Positions 21,019 through 30,241 of a stretch of DNA of 64,000 bases are shown piece after piece. This DNA is from Paratinospora sagittata (taxonomy: Eukaryota; Streptophyta; Magnoliopsida; Ranunculales; Menispermaceae), in contig CM069594.1 of assembly GCA_035771175.1 (NCBI GenBank), positions 12,524,620-12,588,619 on the forward strand, written 5' to 3'. The notes beneath the pieces were generated by a model. That model worked only from the letters and a program-made list of their open reading frames with translations, was not told the origin of the DNA and did not search any database. A program made the translations under genes and the position numbers. The number at the start of each line of letters is the position of its first letter. Within the stretch, counting starts at the first letter, position 1.

Positions 21019-22692
21019 TGTTGCGATAAACTCAGATTCGCAAGTGTACGAATAGTCAAGTTATAATAAATCCGAGGTGAGTCGGGTTATCGTATCCACA
21101 GGGATTGTTTACCTCACCAATTACCGTTTTCACTAATTTATAACTTTATCTAGTAATCAAACTATAGAGATTTAAATGAATTAAAAATCAAATGTAACTA
21201 ACTTAAACTAAATGAATTATGAGAAAAATCAATATATGCGAAAACCTAGAGAATCGATTTCACCTAACTATCAACTATGTTCTTTTCCAAATATTTATCA
21301 TCAATGTATTCACTTAGTTTACAAGCTAGAAATTCTAATGTTTCTAACACCCTCTCTCGAGTGCCGCGTTAGAGCATATTCATAGGAATTGATCTTGACC
21401 TCTCGATAAAGATCTAATTCCTACAAACTCACTAAGATCTATGATTTCCATCAATGACTTCAAAGGGTCTCGATCTCCTCTCGGTCTCATGATAACCTAG
21501 GCTATATTTTCCTTGTTCCGATCCAAAGTACCCTCTCTCGAGTGCCGCACCCTAGAACTAAGTTCATCCAATCCGTGATCAAGAGATTGAAAGCATCAAC
21601 AATGGAGAAATATAAATAAACTATCATAAATTCATTAATAATAAGTAAAGCCCTAAACTAGAACATAGAATCAAAGTTAGGATCCATCTATCCTGTAGAA
21701 CAAAAGATTAGTTCATAGCTTGAATGAAAATAACACAAGACATGGAGAAAACTTCAATAATAAACATTAATAGCAAACTAGAAAATCTGGAACTTGAATC
21801 TTCTTTCGAATCTTCGCGTTCCTTCCTCTTAGCCGTCTTGTTCTCTTCTCCCGTGTGTTATCTCTAATCTCACTTCTCTAAAATCCCTAAGGAATGATGT
21901 ATTTATGTGCCCAAGCCAATAGAAAGTCGTTCAAGAGAAGTCCAAGTCGAACTAGGAAAGTTCACAACAAAATTAGAAAGTTTCTAATTATGAATCGCAC
22001 ATCCACTTTTTACCTCGCCATTTTTGTTATTGTTTTCCACTCCAAATCCACCTCAAAACACTTCTATCTTATAATATTTCAAGTAAGGAATCCATAGAAA
22101 CAAACCACTTTCTAATTAGGAAAGTTCGCAACAAAATTAGAAAGTTTCTAATTATGAATCGCACATCCACTTTCTACCTCACCATTTTTGTTATTGTTTT
22201 CCACTCCAAATCCACCTCAAAACACTTCTATCTTATAATATTTCAAGTGAGGAATCCATAGAAACAAACCACGTCTAACTCGAAGTTGAATTGAGAAAGT
22301 TACGGGCAAAACAAAAAAGTCGCGCCTCGGTGGCCTTTTACTGAGCGCCGCGACGCTCAGAACGTATTTTTGGACGTTTTTTCCTGATTTTCTTCACTTT
22401 TTGACTTGTGTTTTCTTCATGTATCTTCATTGCATCTTCGTGTATCATGTTTCCATCATCCAAGTTGACTTCAAACACATCTAAACACCTACAAAACAAA
22501 TCAAAACAAATGATTAAAACACTTATAAGATCAACTAAACCAACTTATAAAATTAAATACCGAAATATATATCAAAAGTTGGCTAAACTAACAAATAGAC
22601 CAAACCAAGATAAACACATCAAATATATGAATAAACTAACCTAAAACTCATCCAAAACATATTCTAAAACACATCTAAATGTCAACTTATCA
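21019..22692 (-). repeat. Element D 5' LTR (right copy)
   Basis: 1674 bp, plus-strand ends TGTTGCGATAAACTC and CAACTTATCA. It is 164 bp longer than the left LTR because of the tandem duplication at 21954-22281. Confidence 0.93.
21954..22281 (-). repeat. 164-bp tandem duplication in one LTR of element D
   Basis: 21954-22117 and 22118-22281 are two copies beginning AGGAAAGTTC(A/G)CAACAAAATTAG. The left LTR has one copy. The unit length equals the whole LTR length difference (1674 minus 1510). Confidence 0.9.
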
Positions 22693-22739
22693 CTTACGTT
22701 CCAGTAGCACCTTAACTTCACAGTTCAGCAGGACGCTTT
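22693..22739 (+). repeat. Element A 3' LTR, segment 2
   Basis: CTTACGTTCCAGTAGCACC...GCAGGACGCTT, matching 6697-6740 of the 5' LTR. It is a 47-bp island between the D and M insertions. Confidence 0.9.
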
Positions 22740-24782
22740 TGTTGGCCCAGATATGTCCAAGAGGGGGGTGAATTGGACACTTAGCAGATTTTAACCTTTC
22801 TTATAATTGTGCGGAATAATGAAAGAAGATTAAACAAAGTATAGCAATCAAATACAACAAATGTAAATGAGACAATACAAGCAAGATTTATAGTGGTTTG
22901 GCCGCACCTACATCCACTACCTAACCTCCTTAGTCAGGATTTGTTCAAACACCACTATTGACCTTCTTGCGGGTGAAGATCAAACCGGTACACTTTCTCA
23001 ACTTACGGGTGTGAGAACTACCATTTCTTAGCTTACGGGTGTGAGAAGACCGTTTCTCAACTTGCGGGTGTGAGATGACCTATTCTCTACTTACAGGTGA
23101 GAGATGACCAATTCTCAACTTACGAGTGTGAGACGACCGTTTACAGCTTTGAGCAACACTTGCTTTAACTCAGTAACTTACCAGTCACTACAAACTGAGT
23201 ACAAGATGAGATATGATTCCCTTTACTTAGAATCAAAGTGATACTTACAAAGCTTTGAATTGAACCTTCTGTGATCACAAATTCAGCAAAATATGGATGA
23301 TAAAGTTTATGCTAAAAACAGGTTCAAAGAGCTTTTGTCTTCTTCAGTGGGTTTTCAAAATAATGAAGATGAAGATCAATCAACCCAGAAGACTTTAAAA
23401 TCTTCTTTCAAAAGATCGTAAGATCAAGCACAAGTGAAAGAAGACTAACTTTCAAAAAGTGTTTTGACACAAACGAAAGCTGTTAATGCGTTTTGAATGA
23501 ATATCAGTTTCGTATATTATTTGTGGTTTTTCTGCTCTAAGGCAACACGTATATATAGGAATAATAGAGGCACAATGGTCTTGATGATTTTAGCGCTCTA
23601 GGTTATTTCAAATATAACATTAACTTTTTTCCTCGAAATTGATCGATTCAACTCAATGCATATTGCGGCGATAGCATCTGATCCTTTCAAGAAAGAGGAA
23701 TGTTTTGACGAGGTTTTAGAACGTTCAAAAATTTCTTAAAAAAGTTGTTGTACGATTCTGAAAAGTTTTGAAAAGTATTCGTACATTTCTGAAAAAGTTA
23801 ACAGAAATAACAGTAATGTCAAAACAACGAAAATATCTTTTCTGTCGTTTTGTTCCTTTGAGGGCGCTCATAGAACATCAACGCCCTACTGAACAATGAA
23901 GTGAGGGCGCTACTGAATAGTAAGCATCCAGACTTACTTTGACAATTAAACAACTTAAATCATGAGGGCGCTACTTCGCAGTTAGCGTCTTGCTTTGTTT
24001 TAAAACATTAAATACACGAGAGAGCTACTCAAGAGTAAGCGTTCTAATATTAAAAACAATTTTAAAACAATGTTAAGTGCGCTGAAGGACAGTAAGCGTC
24101 CTGAAAGTTATTTAAGTTGATTCTAGAGATGAGGGCACTCCTCCCCAAGTACCATCCTGATATTTTATTCAACTTATAACTTATCAGCATCCTAAAAGAT
24201 AGAAATCACTTAAAAAGCAAAAAAAACTTCCACCAAGCTGAAACTAAGTCAGCGTCCTGACATTCTCAAAGGTTGATAAGTGAAAGATCGCTACTAACAA
24301 GTAAGCTTCCTTATTAATCAGTTCAATTCAACCTTGAGCTTCATAATATTTTATCAGTGTCCTGACTCATCAAGTCCAAGAGAGCGCTGCTAAAACATTA
24401 GTGTTCTGAAAGACTTTTATAAAAGCGGTTTTACATTTCTCGATTTAAAATTGATAAAACATAATGTAACCGCATTAAATCGAATATGCAAACGATCGAT
24501 TAAAACATGTAGACATGCATATTGCTGAATCTCATGACATAGAAGGTTCTACAACCTATCATAATCTAATTATATAACTAAACATCTTCAAACGATCATG
24601 GCCTTCAAGAAGATCTTTTAATGCGTTCGTCATACATCATTGAATCTTTGAAACCTTCAAGTAAGATTAGATACGCCATATGTGCAGTAATATCATAAAC
24701 ATAATGTGGTTTGTAATCATCAAAATATCTTTCATACGAGGAACATTTTCTCGTAAAGGACGTGAGGATAATTTGTTCAACA
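22740..24782 (-). mobile_element. Solo LTR M (minus) in the 3' LTR of element A
   Basis: 2043 bp. On the minus strand it reads TGTTGAACAAATTATCC...GGGCCAACA. Flanks are GCTTT (22735-22739) and GCTTA (24783-24787), a TSD with one mismatch; the uninterrupted A sequence is GGACGCTTACAG. It carries the inverted U3 array (GAGGGCGCTACT...AAGCGTCC, 23860-24420), a minus TATA box (CCTATATATA, about 23549-23558) and an inverted hairpin array (about 22965-23140). Confidence 0.88.
22965..23140 (-). repeat. Hairpin array in R/U5 of LTR M
   Basis: Plus-strand units such as TTCTCAACTTACGGGTGTGAGAA, TTCTTAGCTTACGGGTGTGAGAA and TCTCAACTTGCGGGTGTGAGA repeat every 33-36 bases. On the minus strand the loop reads CCCGTAAG, as in the other LTRs. 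Confidence 0.75.
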
Positions 24783-25386
24783 GCTTACAGTCAATAAACT
24801 CCCTCAAGGAACAAAACGACAAAGTTGGTTTTGCTAGTCAAGACGCTGATTGTCAAATCTGGACTCTTACCCAACATTGCCATAAAGCTGCGTCTGTGCA
24901 CTTTTTTCAGTTTATCATTTCATAACTTTTTATGCACAAAACCCTTTTCAGGTTTGTTAGAAATTTCTTCTGATGCATGAATCACTATTTGAGACTTTCC
25001 TTTTTCATGCAACCTGAAGAGAATCATAATGTTCATAAAGATGGTTTTTTCCATCTTCATGAAAGATTCTAGCTGTTGAGAGCTAACGTTCATTTTGAAA
25101 TTCAAGATTCAAATGATCAACGAACTTTGACCTTACTAAGTCTATATATACCAGCACTTAAAATCCAAACACACAATACCACCAAAAGTTCTCAAGCCAT
25201 TACTTTTGAAAGTTGGTCGAATCTTCAAATAATTTTTCAAAGTTTAAAATAGTTTTAGTTTTTAGAGTGTTATCTATGAAACTAGTTTATTCAAAGGATT
25301 TTCAAATTTAGTTTATCTCTCTCACATCTTTCATTGAAATGTTTTTTCTCAAATTTTCAGCACGATTTTAATCTCATATCACTCTT
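24783..25386 (+). repeat. Element A 3' LTR, segment 3 (ends in a deletion)
   Basis: ACAGTCAATAA...CGATTTTAATCTCATATCACTCTT follows 6741-7340 of the 5' LTR, including the TATA box (about 25144). It then stops before the hairpin array and LTR end, about 510 bp short. Confidence 0.88.
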
Positions 25387-25694
25387 AGCCTGCAAAATGA
25401 TAGCTTTTCCTTGAACCTGTAAAAGGGTATTTGTAACGGTTTGATCCTCACTCATAAGAGGATTCATTAGTGAAGTTTGGAAATCCTAATCCGGAGAATA
25501 AGTTGAGGACACAGGCTTGGCGGAACCACTATAAATGCTAGCATGCTTTACTTTATGCATTTTACTTTTATGTTTATTAGATTTATTTAAACATTGAACT
25601 CGACTTAGTCAAAGAATATCATTAAGTAATTAGAAAAGTGTTAAAATGGCCATTATACCCAATTTACCCCCCTTTTGGGTGTTTAAGACCAACC
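25387..25694 (+). repeat. 3' end of host LTR B0
   Basis: Matches the end of LTR B (GTAACGGTTT, TCCTAATC, AACCACTATAAAT, GGCCATT..ACCCAATTTACCCCCCTTTTGGG) and ends GACCAACCA. It continues the B0 fragment seen at 5752-5886, so element A was inserted in B0, and a deletion at the right junction removed the end of A and part of B0. Confidence 0.65.
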
Positions 25695-25979
25695 ACTTGA
25701 AAGTAATGAAAAGAAAAAAAGAGGATGCCCTTACCAATCAAAACTTAGAGAAACTTACAATATAGCTTAAATACTCTGCTAGAATGCTCAGCTAAAAGAT
25801 GAAAAAGATGCACAATTGAAATGAGGAGACTTTGACTTTGGATTGCTTAAAAGATGTAAAATGAAGCTTTGAATCCAAGTGAAATCTCAAGAGATTTGAA
25901 TACAAGTAAAGGAAATGTAAAATTTTCTCAAATAACTTAGTGAAAACTCAGGAGAAATTCAAATTGTGCTCAATGATAT
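25695..25979 (+). other. Unassigned AT-rich segment between LTR B0 and LTR X
   Basis: No LTR, PBS or coding match. It is purine-rich in the first half (AATGAAAAGAAAAAAAGAGG). It could be B0 flank or the worn internal region of its element. Confidence 0.4.
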
Positions 25980-26104
25980 TGTTGGACCAATTCTTGGTGC
26001 TTCGACCTATCCGACACTTGGGGGACCACACAAGGTTCTTTGAGATTCGAAAAACATGACAACTTATCATACTGACCACTTAGCAGAGCCTGATGAGCTC
26101 AAGA

Positions 26105-26142
26105 ATGACGTTGACGTCAGCTCGGCGTACCGAGTTGACGTG
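26105..26142 (+). promoter_or_regulatory. TGACG cluster / palindrome in LTR X
   Basis: TGACG at 26105, TGACGTCA at 26112-26119 and TGACG at 26136. CTCGG-CGTA-CCGAG at 26121-26134 forms the centre of a larger imperfect palindrome (GACGTCAGCTCGG / CCGAGTTGACGTG). TGACG pairs are as-1-like targets of plant TGA/bZIP factors, which drive stress-induced LTR transcription in some elements. Confidence 0.6.
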
Positions 26143-26743
26143 TCCTGGCAACAACGACGTACGATTAAGGAAGATGCGAGACCCACCGCACCAAATTCGG
26201 GATTCTAAGCATATAACATGGGGCCATGTGTTTCCACCAACCTTGGCAAAGGCCCCACGTCTATTTTTTATGTTTTTTCATAAAGCTCCACCTCTATGAA
26301 TACCCCATAATCCTCAATTAATAAAGTAAGTGTCACGATCCCCTTTCGTAGGGTGATGTCACGGCCGACACAAAATGCCACATACGTCATACATAGACGT
26401 ATATGATACTTTGTTAGCCATCCAATACATACAATTTTACCCATTTTCAAAAAATCTGACATAACCTCTCCATAAATGCAACATATGACATACTTGATTA
26501 AACCAACATAAAATTTCACACTTATTATCATTATTCACATAGTCCACATATACACCACTTCTTTATCAGTGGTTCTTGATAAAGAACCTCACTCCTATGC
26601 CCAACAGACATATTAAGGAACGCGCTCCTCTTTTAAAGAACATACTCCTCAATTGGAGAAAAATCTGAAAAGTTTCAGATTTCAAAGCAGAAACTCACTC
26701 CAGTCTCTAGGAATGCGTTCCTGTGCCTCGTTCTGGTATTTTT

Positions 26744-26752
26744 CTATAAATA
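26744..26752 (+). promoter_or_regulatory. TATA box of LTR X
   Basis: CTATAAATA followed by CCAC, about 760 bp into the LTR and upstream of the hairpin array. Confidence 0.55.
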
Positions 26753-27685
26753 CCACAATTGCTCTTTTGAAGAACAACTTTTGCAAAAATCTTGAACTTG
26801 TGCCGATTTTTATACTTTCATTCCTACAAGTCCAAAACAAGGTCTTGAGTGTTTTAAACATCTTTTCAAAGAAAAAGTTCACCTACATTTGAATCTTTGA
26901 TTCATACTTCCGAATAGTTCGCCTAATCTTTCAAACTCTTTGAGAAACTTGTGAGTTTCTCTTGAGCATGGATCAAACTGTACTTGAGTAAATTCATCAC
27001 ATATCTTGTAGATCTTGATCTTTGTTGAAGGTGAAATCACTCTCAACCACCTTCACACATTAGAGAATCTTGTGTGCTTCATCATTCTCAAGAGTTGGGT
27101 AAAATCTCTTTTTAAGATTCGTGTGATTGTGTTTGTGATTGTTAAACGATTTTTGTGTTTAATTTTTATCAATTTTAAAACTATTTTGTTTAAGTGTTTG
27201 TGAAACCATACTTGATCTTCATATGATATTATTTTGATTAGTAGTTTCATACATCTTATGTGGTATCGATTCATGTGCAAAACTTACATTATTTTGAATC
27301 GATTTATTGATCATTACTTGAGCATATTTATTCTTGAACTTAACCATTTATCCATTTAGAATCAACAAGTCTTGATCATTTGTGCATATTGATTCTTATG
27401 CTCCATACATATCATCTTTAGAATCAATATTTGAATACATATGCATATTCGATTCTTGCTCTTACATTATTACTATTTGAATCGTTGCATGTATTTGAAA
27501 ACAACTATTTCAACACTACACATCAGTTAAAATATTGTGGTTGGAATAGTAGTGATTATTTATTCAAGATTGTACGCTTAAAATTGTTAGGAGTTTTGTT
27601 GAAACATCTCTCTCTATCATTTGTAATCTTGATGTATTGTTGACTTTTTAGTCAACTGAGAATATATCATATTGTTGTACGGCTT

Positions 27686-27818
27686 GTAACCATGCCCGTA
27701 AGTTGGTTACAATACAGGTTTCTAGCCAAACCCTTATGTTGGTTAGTGTGTGCGGCTTCTAGCCAAACCCTTATGTTGGCTAGTGTATACGGCTTCTAGT
27801 CACGCCTGTAAGTTGACT
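27686..27818 (+). repeat. Hairpin array in R/U5 of LTR X
   Basis: 27686-27710 (GTAACC/GGTTAC), 27722-27746 (CTAGCCA/TGGTTAG), 27759-27783 (CTAGCCA/TGGCTAG) and 27798-27818 (AGTCA/TGACT). Loops are ATGCCCGTAAGTT, AACCCTTATGT and CGCCTGTAAGT. It is copied at 30346-30478 by the tandem duplication. Confidence 0.8.
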
Positions 27819-28048
27819 TGCCAATAGTGTATTAGAAAATCTTGATCGTGGGTGATTGGGTAGTGGAGTAGGTTCAAGGGAAGCCGAACACTATAAATCA
27901 CTGTGTCCATTAATTTTTTCCTGCACTTGATTATTTGGCTTGTTACCTATAGCGCATATATTCTGTTTAAATTAATTAATCGAAAGGTAGAGCGAAAATT
28001 CGCCAAGACCAATTCACCGTCCTCTTGGAATATAATACTGAACCAACA

Positions 28049-29682
28049 TTTATTCTCAAAGACTTTGAAATTCAAAGAAAAATGATTTCTATGGATTTTA
28101 TTCAAAGGTTTTTCAATCATTTTCTGAACCATTTGAACAATTTTCTGAATGTTTGATTTGATTCAAAAAGCTTAAGTATTGATTTGATTAATCGTCTTTT
28201 TGGAAAATCAAATTTCAACGAAAAATTGTTTTCAATGTCTATAAGCTCGCTGATGGTTAATCAAGACACTAATGCAGTGACTAGTCCCTTAATATCGAGC
28301 TAACACTGCATGATGTTGATAGACCATCAAGGCGTTGATGGTTTCTGGGTTCAAAAGTTTATCATTCACGTCAGGACGCTGATCAAGTATGAGCGCCCTC
28401 ATTGAATGACCCTGAAAACCAATAGTTGTATGTCAGGACGGTAATAGTGCATTAGCACCATCGTCTGAAAAATCGAAGTTTCTGGTATTAAAATCGTCAA
28501 GATGCTAACAAAGCATTAGCACCCTCTCAAAGCAAGTTAGTGAAAATCAAATTTTCATAACAGTTTATTTCAGGACACTGACGCTCTATCAGGACACTGC
28601 TGGAACACTGTCAGAAAATTGAAAAAAAACTGTCACCTGACCATTGGCATTTTAGTCACATGATCAGAGGATCTCTGACTATTTCTATTCTTATAAAAAC
28701 TCAATTCAACCAGAATACTTTCACAAAAACTAAACTAACCATTTTTATGAAAGATTAAGTCATTTTTGACTCAACGTTTCAAATTAATTCTGAATTTGAA
28801 CACAACGATTTTGGTGCACAATTTGCTCCACAAAGAAGAGAATTTCATATTCGAAGAAGAGAACTTTTGATATGGGCAAAAACATTTTGAATGTTAGTCG
28901 ATCTTTCAATTTCAAATTCTATTAGTTTGTGAAATTTAATTTTCTTCACAAAAAAGTTTTTCCTTGAGTGCTTATCTTATACATCTTATCTTTGAAAAAC
29001 TTAGTGAAAGAAAAAAACATTTTTACTCGACCTTTTCAGCTGATTCAAACTTATATTTTTCACTGTTGTAAGAAGTGTTTATCGAGTAAAAGTTTCATAG
29101 GATTCAATGTACTCAATTGTATATCATTTATCTGAATTGAGTTGTAACTGCAATTGTGAAAGTTGCAGAAAGTAATCCTTTTAAGTTAGGAAGCTAGTGG
29201 TTTTCTCACACTCGTGTAGTTGAGAGTGTAGGTCGTCTTGTACCTATGAAGCCAAGTGTATAGGTAGTCTCATACCTGTGAAGCTGAGAGTATAGGTCGT
29301 CTTGCACCTATGAAGCCCAAAGTGTAGGAAGTCTCACACCTGTGAAGCTGAGAGTATATGTAGTCTTGCACCTGTGAAGTCAAGAGTGTAGGTAGATCTC
29401 AAGCCTGTAAGTTGAGTGTAACAGTGGTTTTGAAGCCCGTGAAATTTAGAAAGTGAAATGGTTTGGTCTTTACCCGTAAGAAGATCCATTAGTGAGGTTT
29501 GAAATGTTGACTGAGGAGGTTAGGTAGTGGATGTAGGCATATCGCTGAACCACTATAAATCATTTGTGTAATTTGTTTATTTTTCGCATTGTCTATTTTC
29601 CATTTCACTGCAAGCTTTTCTTAAGGTTTTTAACTAACTATAGTGTCCAATTCACCCCTTCTTAGACATTCCTAGTCCAACA
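28049..29682 (+). repeat. Element C 5' LTR, copy 1 (5' end missing)
   Basis: From TTTATTCTCAAAGAC, matching the C 3' LTR from about 37565, to CTAGTCCAACA. It contains a U3 array with fewer intact motifs (28260-28610), a TATA-like TTATAAAA (about 28691) and a hairpin array (29190-29480). The PBS follows. Confidence 0.88.
29190..29480 (+). repeat. Hairpin array in R/U5 of element C, copy 1
   Basis: Alternating units with two stem types, TCTCA/TGAGA (TCTCATACCTGTGAAGCTGAGA) and CTTG/CAAG (TCTTGCACCTGTGAAGTCAAGA), then CTCAA/TTGAG. Spacing is about 35 bases. It is copied at 31850-32140. Confidence 0.8.
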
Positions 29683-29698
29683 ATTGGTATAAGAGCGG
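29683..29698 (+). promoter_or_regulatory. PBS of element C, copy 1
   Basis: ATTGGTATAAGAGCGG directly after the LTR; initiator tRNA-Met type with one base changed. Copy 2 is at 32343-32358. Confidence 0.8.
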
Positions 29699-29737
29699 TG
29701 TTATCATCAAAGGAACTTCACACTTTTTTTGATAGTA

Positions 29738-30241
29738 ATGGCAAGGATTGCACAAGGTCGAGTTCTAGAAGTAGGACAAGTTTTGAATAGACCACCATTG
29801 CTTAGAAAAGAATGTTTTGAGGAATGGATGAGAGTGATGAAAATCTTTCTCACGTCTCAAAATGTAAGTTTATGGGAAATGATTGTAAATGGTTACATCA
29901 CTCCCAACAAACCTCTAGAGTCATGGACATATTCTGAAAAACTTAGCTATACTCTAAATTCCCAAGTTGTGTATGCAATATTTTGCAGTCTACCCAAAGA
30001 GGAGTTGGAGAGAGTGAACCATCTTGAAACAACTAATGAAATATGGGAAACTCTTAAAGAAATCCATGGGGAAAAGATTGAAAACTTAGATGAGAAACTC
30101 AAGGAACTTGAAAAGTTATTTGATGACTTTGAAATCCTTGAAGAAGAGTCCCTAGATACAGCCTCAGATAGGCATCAGTCCATACTTGATGAAATGAAAC
30201 ATTTGGTTCAGGATATACATGGTTCAAGATTGTACGCTTAA
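29738..30241 (+). pseudogene. Element C gag, truncated duplicate
   Basis: Reads MARIAQGRVLEVGQ... identically to the gag at 32398 for 160 codons and breaks at the duplication junction (30218). It then reads a few foreign codons into LTR X sequence and stops at 30239-30241. It keeps most of the UBN2-like domain (SLWEMIVNGY, NSQVVYAIFC, HLETTNEIWETLKEIHG) but not the C-terminal third. It is a by-product of the tandem duplication, not an independent gene. Confidence 0.85.

Larger units (their letters stand above)
16744..22692 (-). mobile_element. Element D: non-autonomous Athila-like LTR element
   Basis: 5949 bp in minus orientation, flanked by TSD CTTAC (16739-16743 and 22693-22697). LTRs at 16744-18253 and 21019-22692; PBS at 20995-21012; a short gag-like ORF at 19992-20892; no protease, RT or integrase. 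The internal region is only 2765 bp. It shares its 3' noncoding region with element F, which retains gag and protease, so D is a deletion derivative of an Athila-type element. Confidence 0.93.
5887..25386 (+). mobile_element. Element A: copia-type LTR element with gag and ORF2 but no pol, heavily nested
   Basis: 5' LTR 5887-7856, PBS, gag relic, GGACGCT spacer, ORF2 relic, PPT and a 3' LTR split into 15933-16743, 22693-22739 and 24783-25386. Insertions inside it are solo LTR B (12700-15266), element D (16744-22692) and minus solo LTR M (22740-24782). No protease, integrase, RT or RNase H motif is present in its own sequence, and C has the same layout, so the lack of pol is a family trait. This matches the terminal-repeat-with-gag (TR-GAG) type of non-autonomous element, except for the large second ORF. 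The last part of the 3' LTR is deleted at about 25386. Confidence 0.85.
25980..28048 (+). repeat. LTR X (copia type)
   Basis: About 2069 bp, TGTTGGACCAATTC...CTGAACCAACA. The first bases hold a bZIP-type palindrome, a TATA box lies at 26744 and a hairpin array at 27686-27818. It abuts the C LTR without a TSD (GATAT upstream, TTTAT downstream), and the first 230 or so bases of the C 5' LTR are missing. It may be an insertion with a deletion, or the end of another element. Confidence 0.75.
27563..30218 (+). repeat. 2656-bp tandem duplication, copy 1
   Basis: Starts TTCAAGATTGTACGC and ends CAGGATATAC. It covers the end of LTR X, the C 5' LTR, PBS and the first 160 codons of gag. Copy 2 is at 30223-32878, offset 2660. 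I saw no difference between the copies in the stretches compared. The junction carries four extra bases (ATGG, 30219-30222). Confidence 0.9.

Noticed and set aside
20754..21059. Hydrophobic 101-codon minus-strand ORF that looks like a membrane protein
   Set aside because: It runs from the D LTR through the PBS and leader on a poly-A/T run. The Phe/Leu/Ile stretch comes from the homopolymer; the gag-like frame overlaps it.
27903..28085. Small ORF of about 60 codons, present twice (27903 and 30563)
   Set aside because: It spans the end of LTR X into LTR C and is duplicated only because of the 2656-bp tandem copy. Noncoding LTR sequence.
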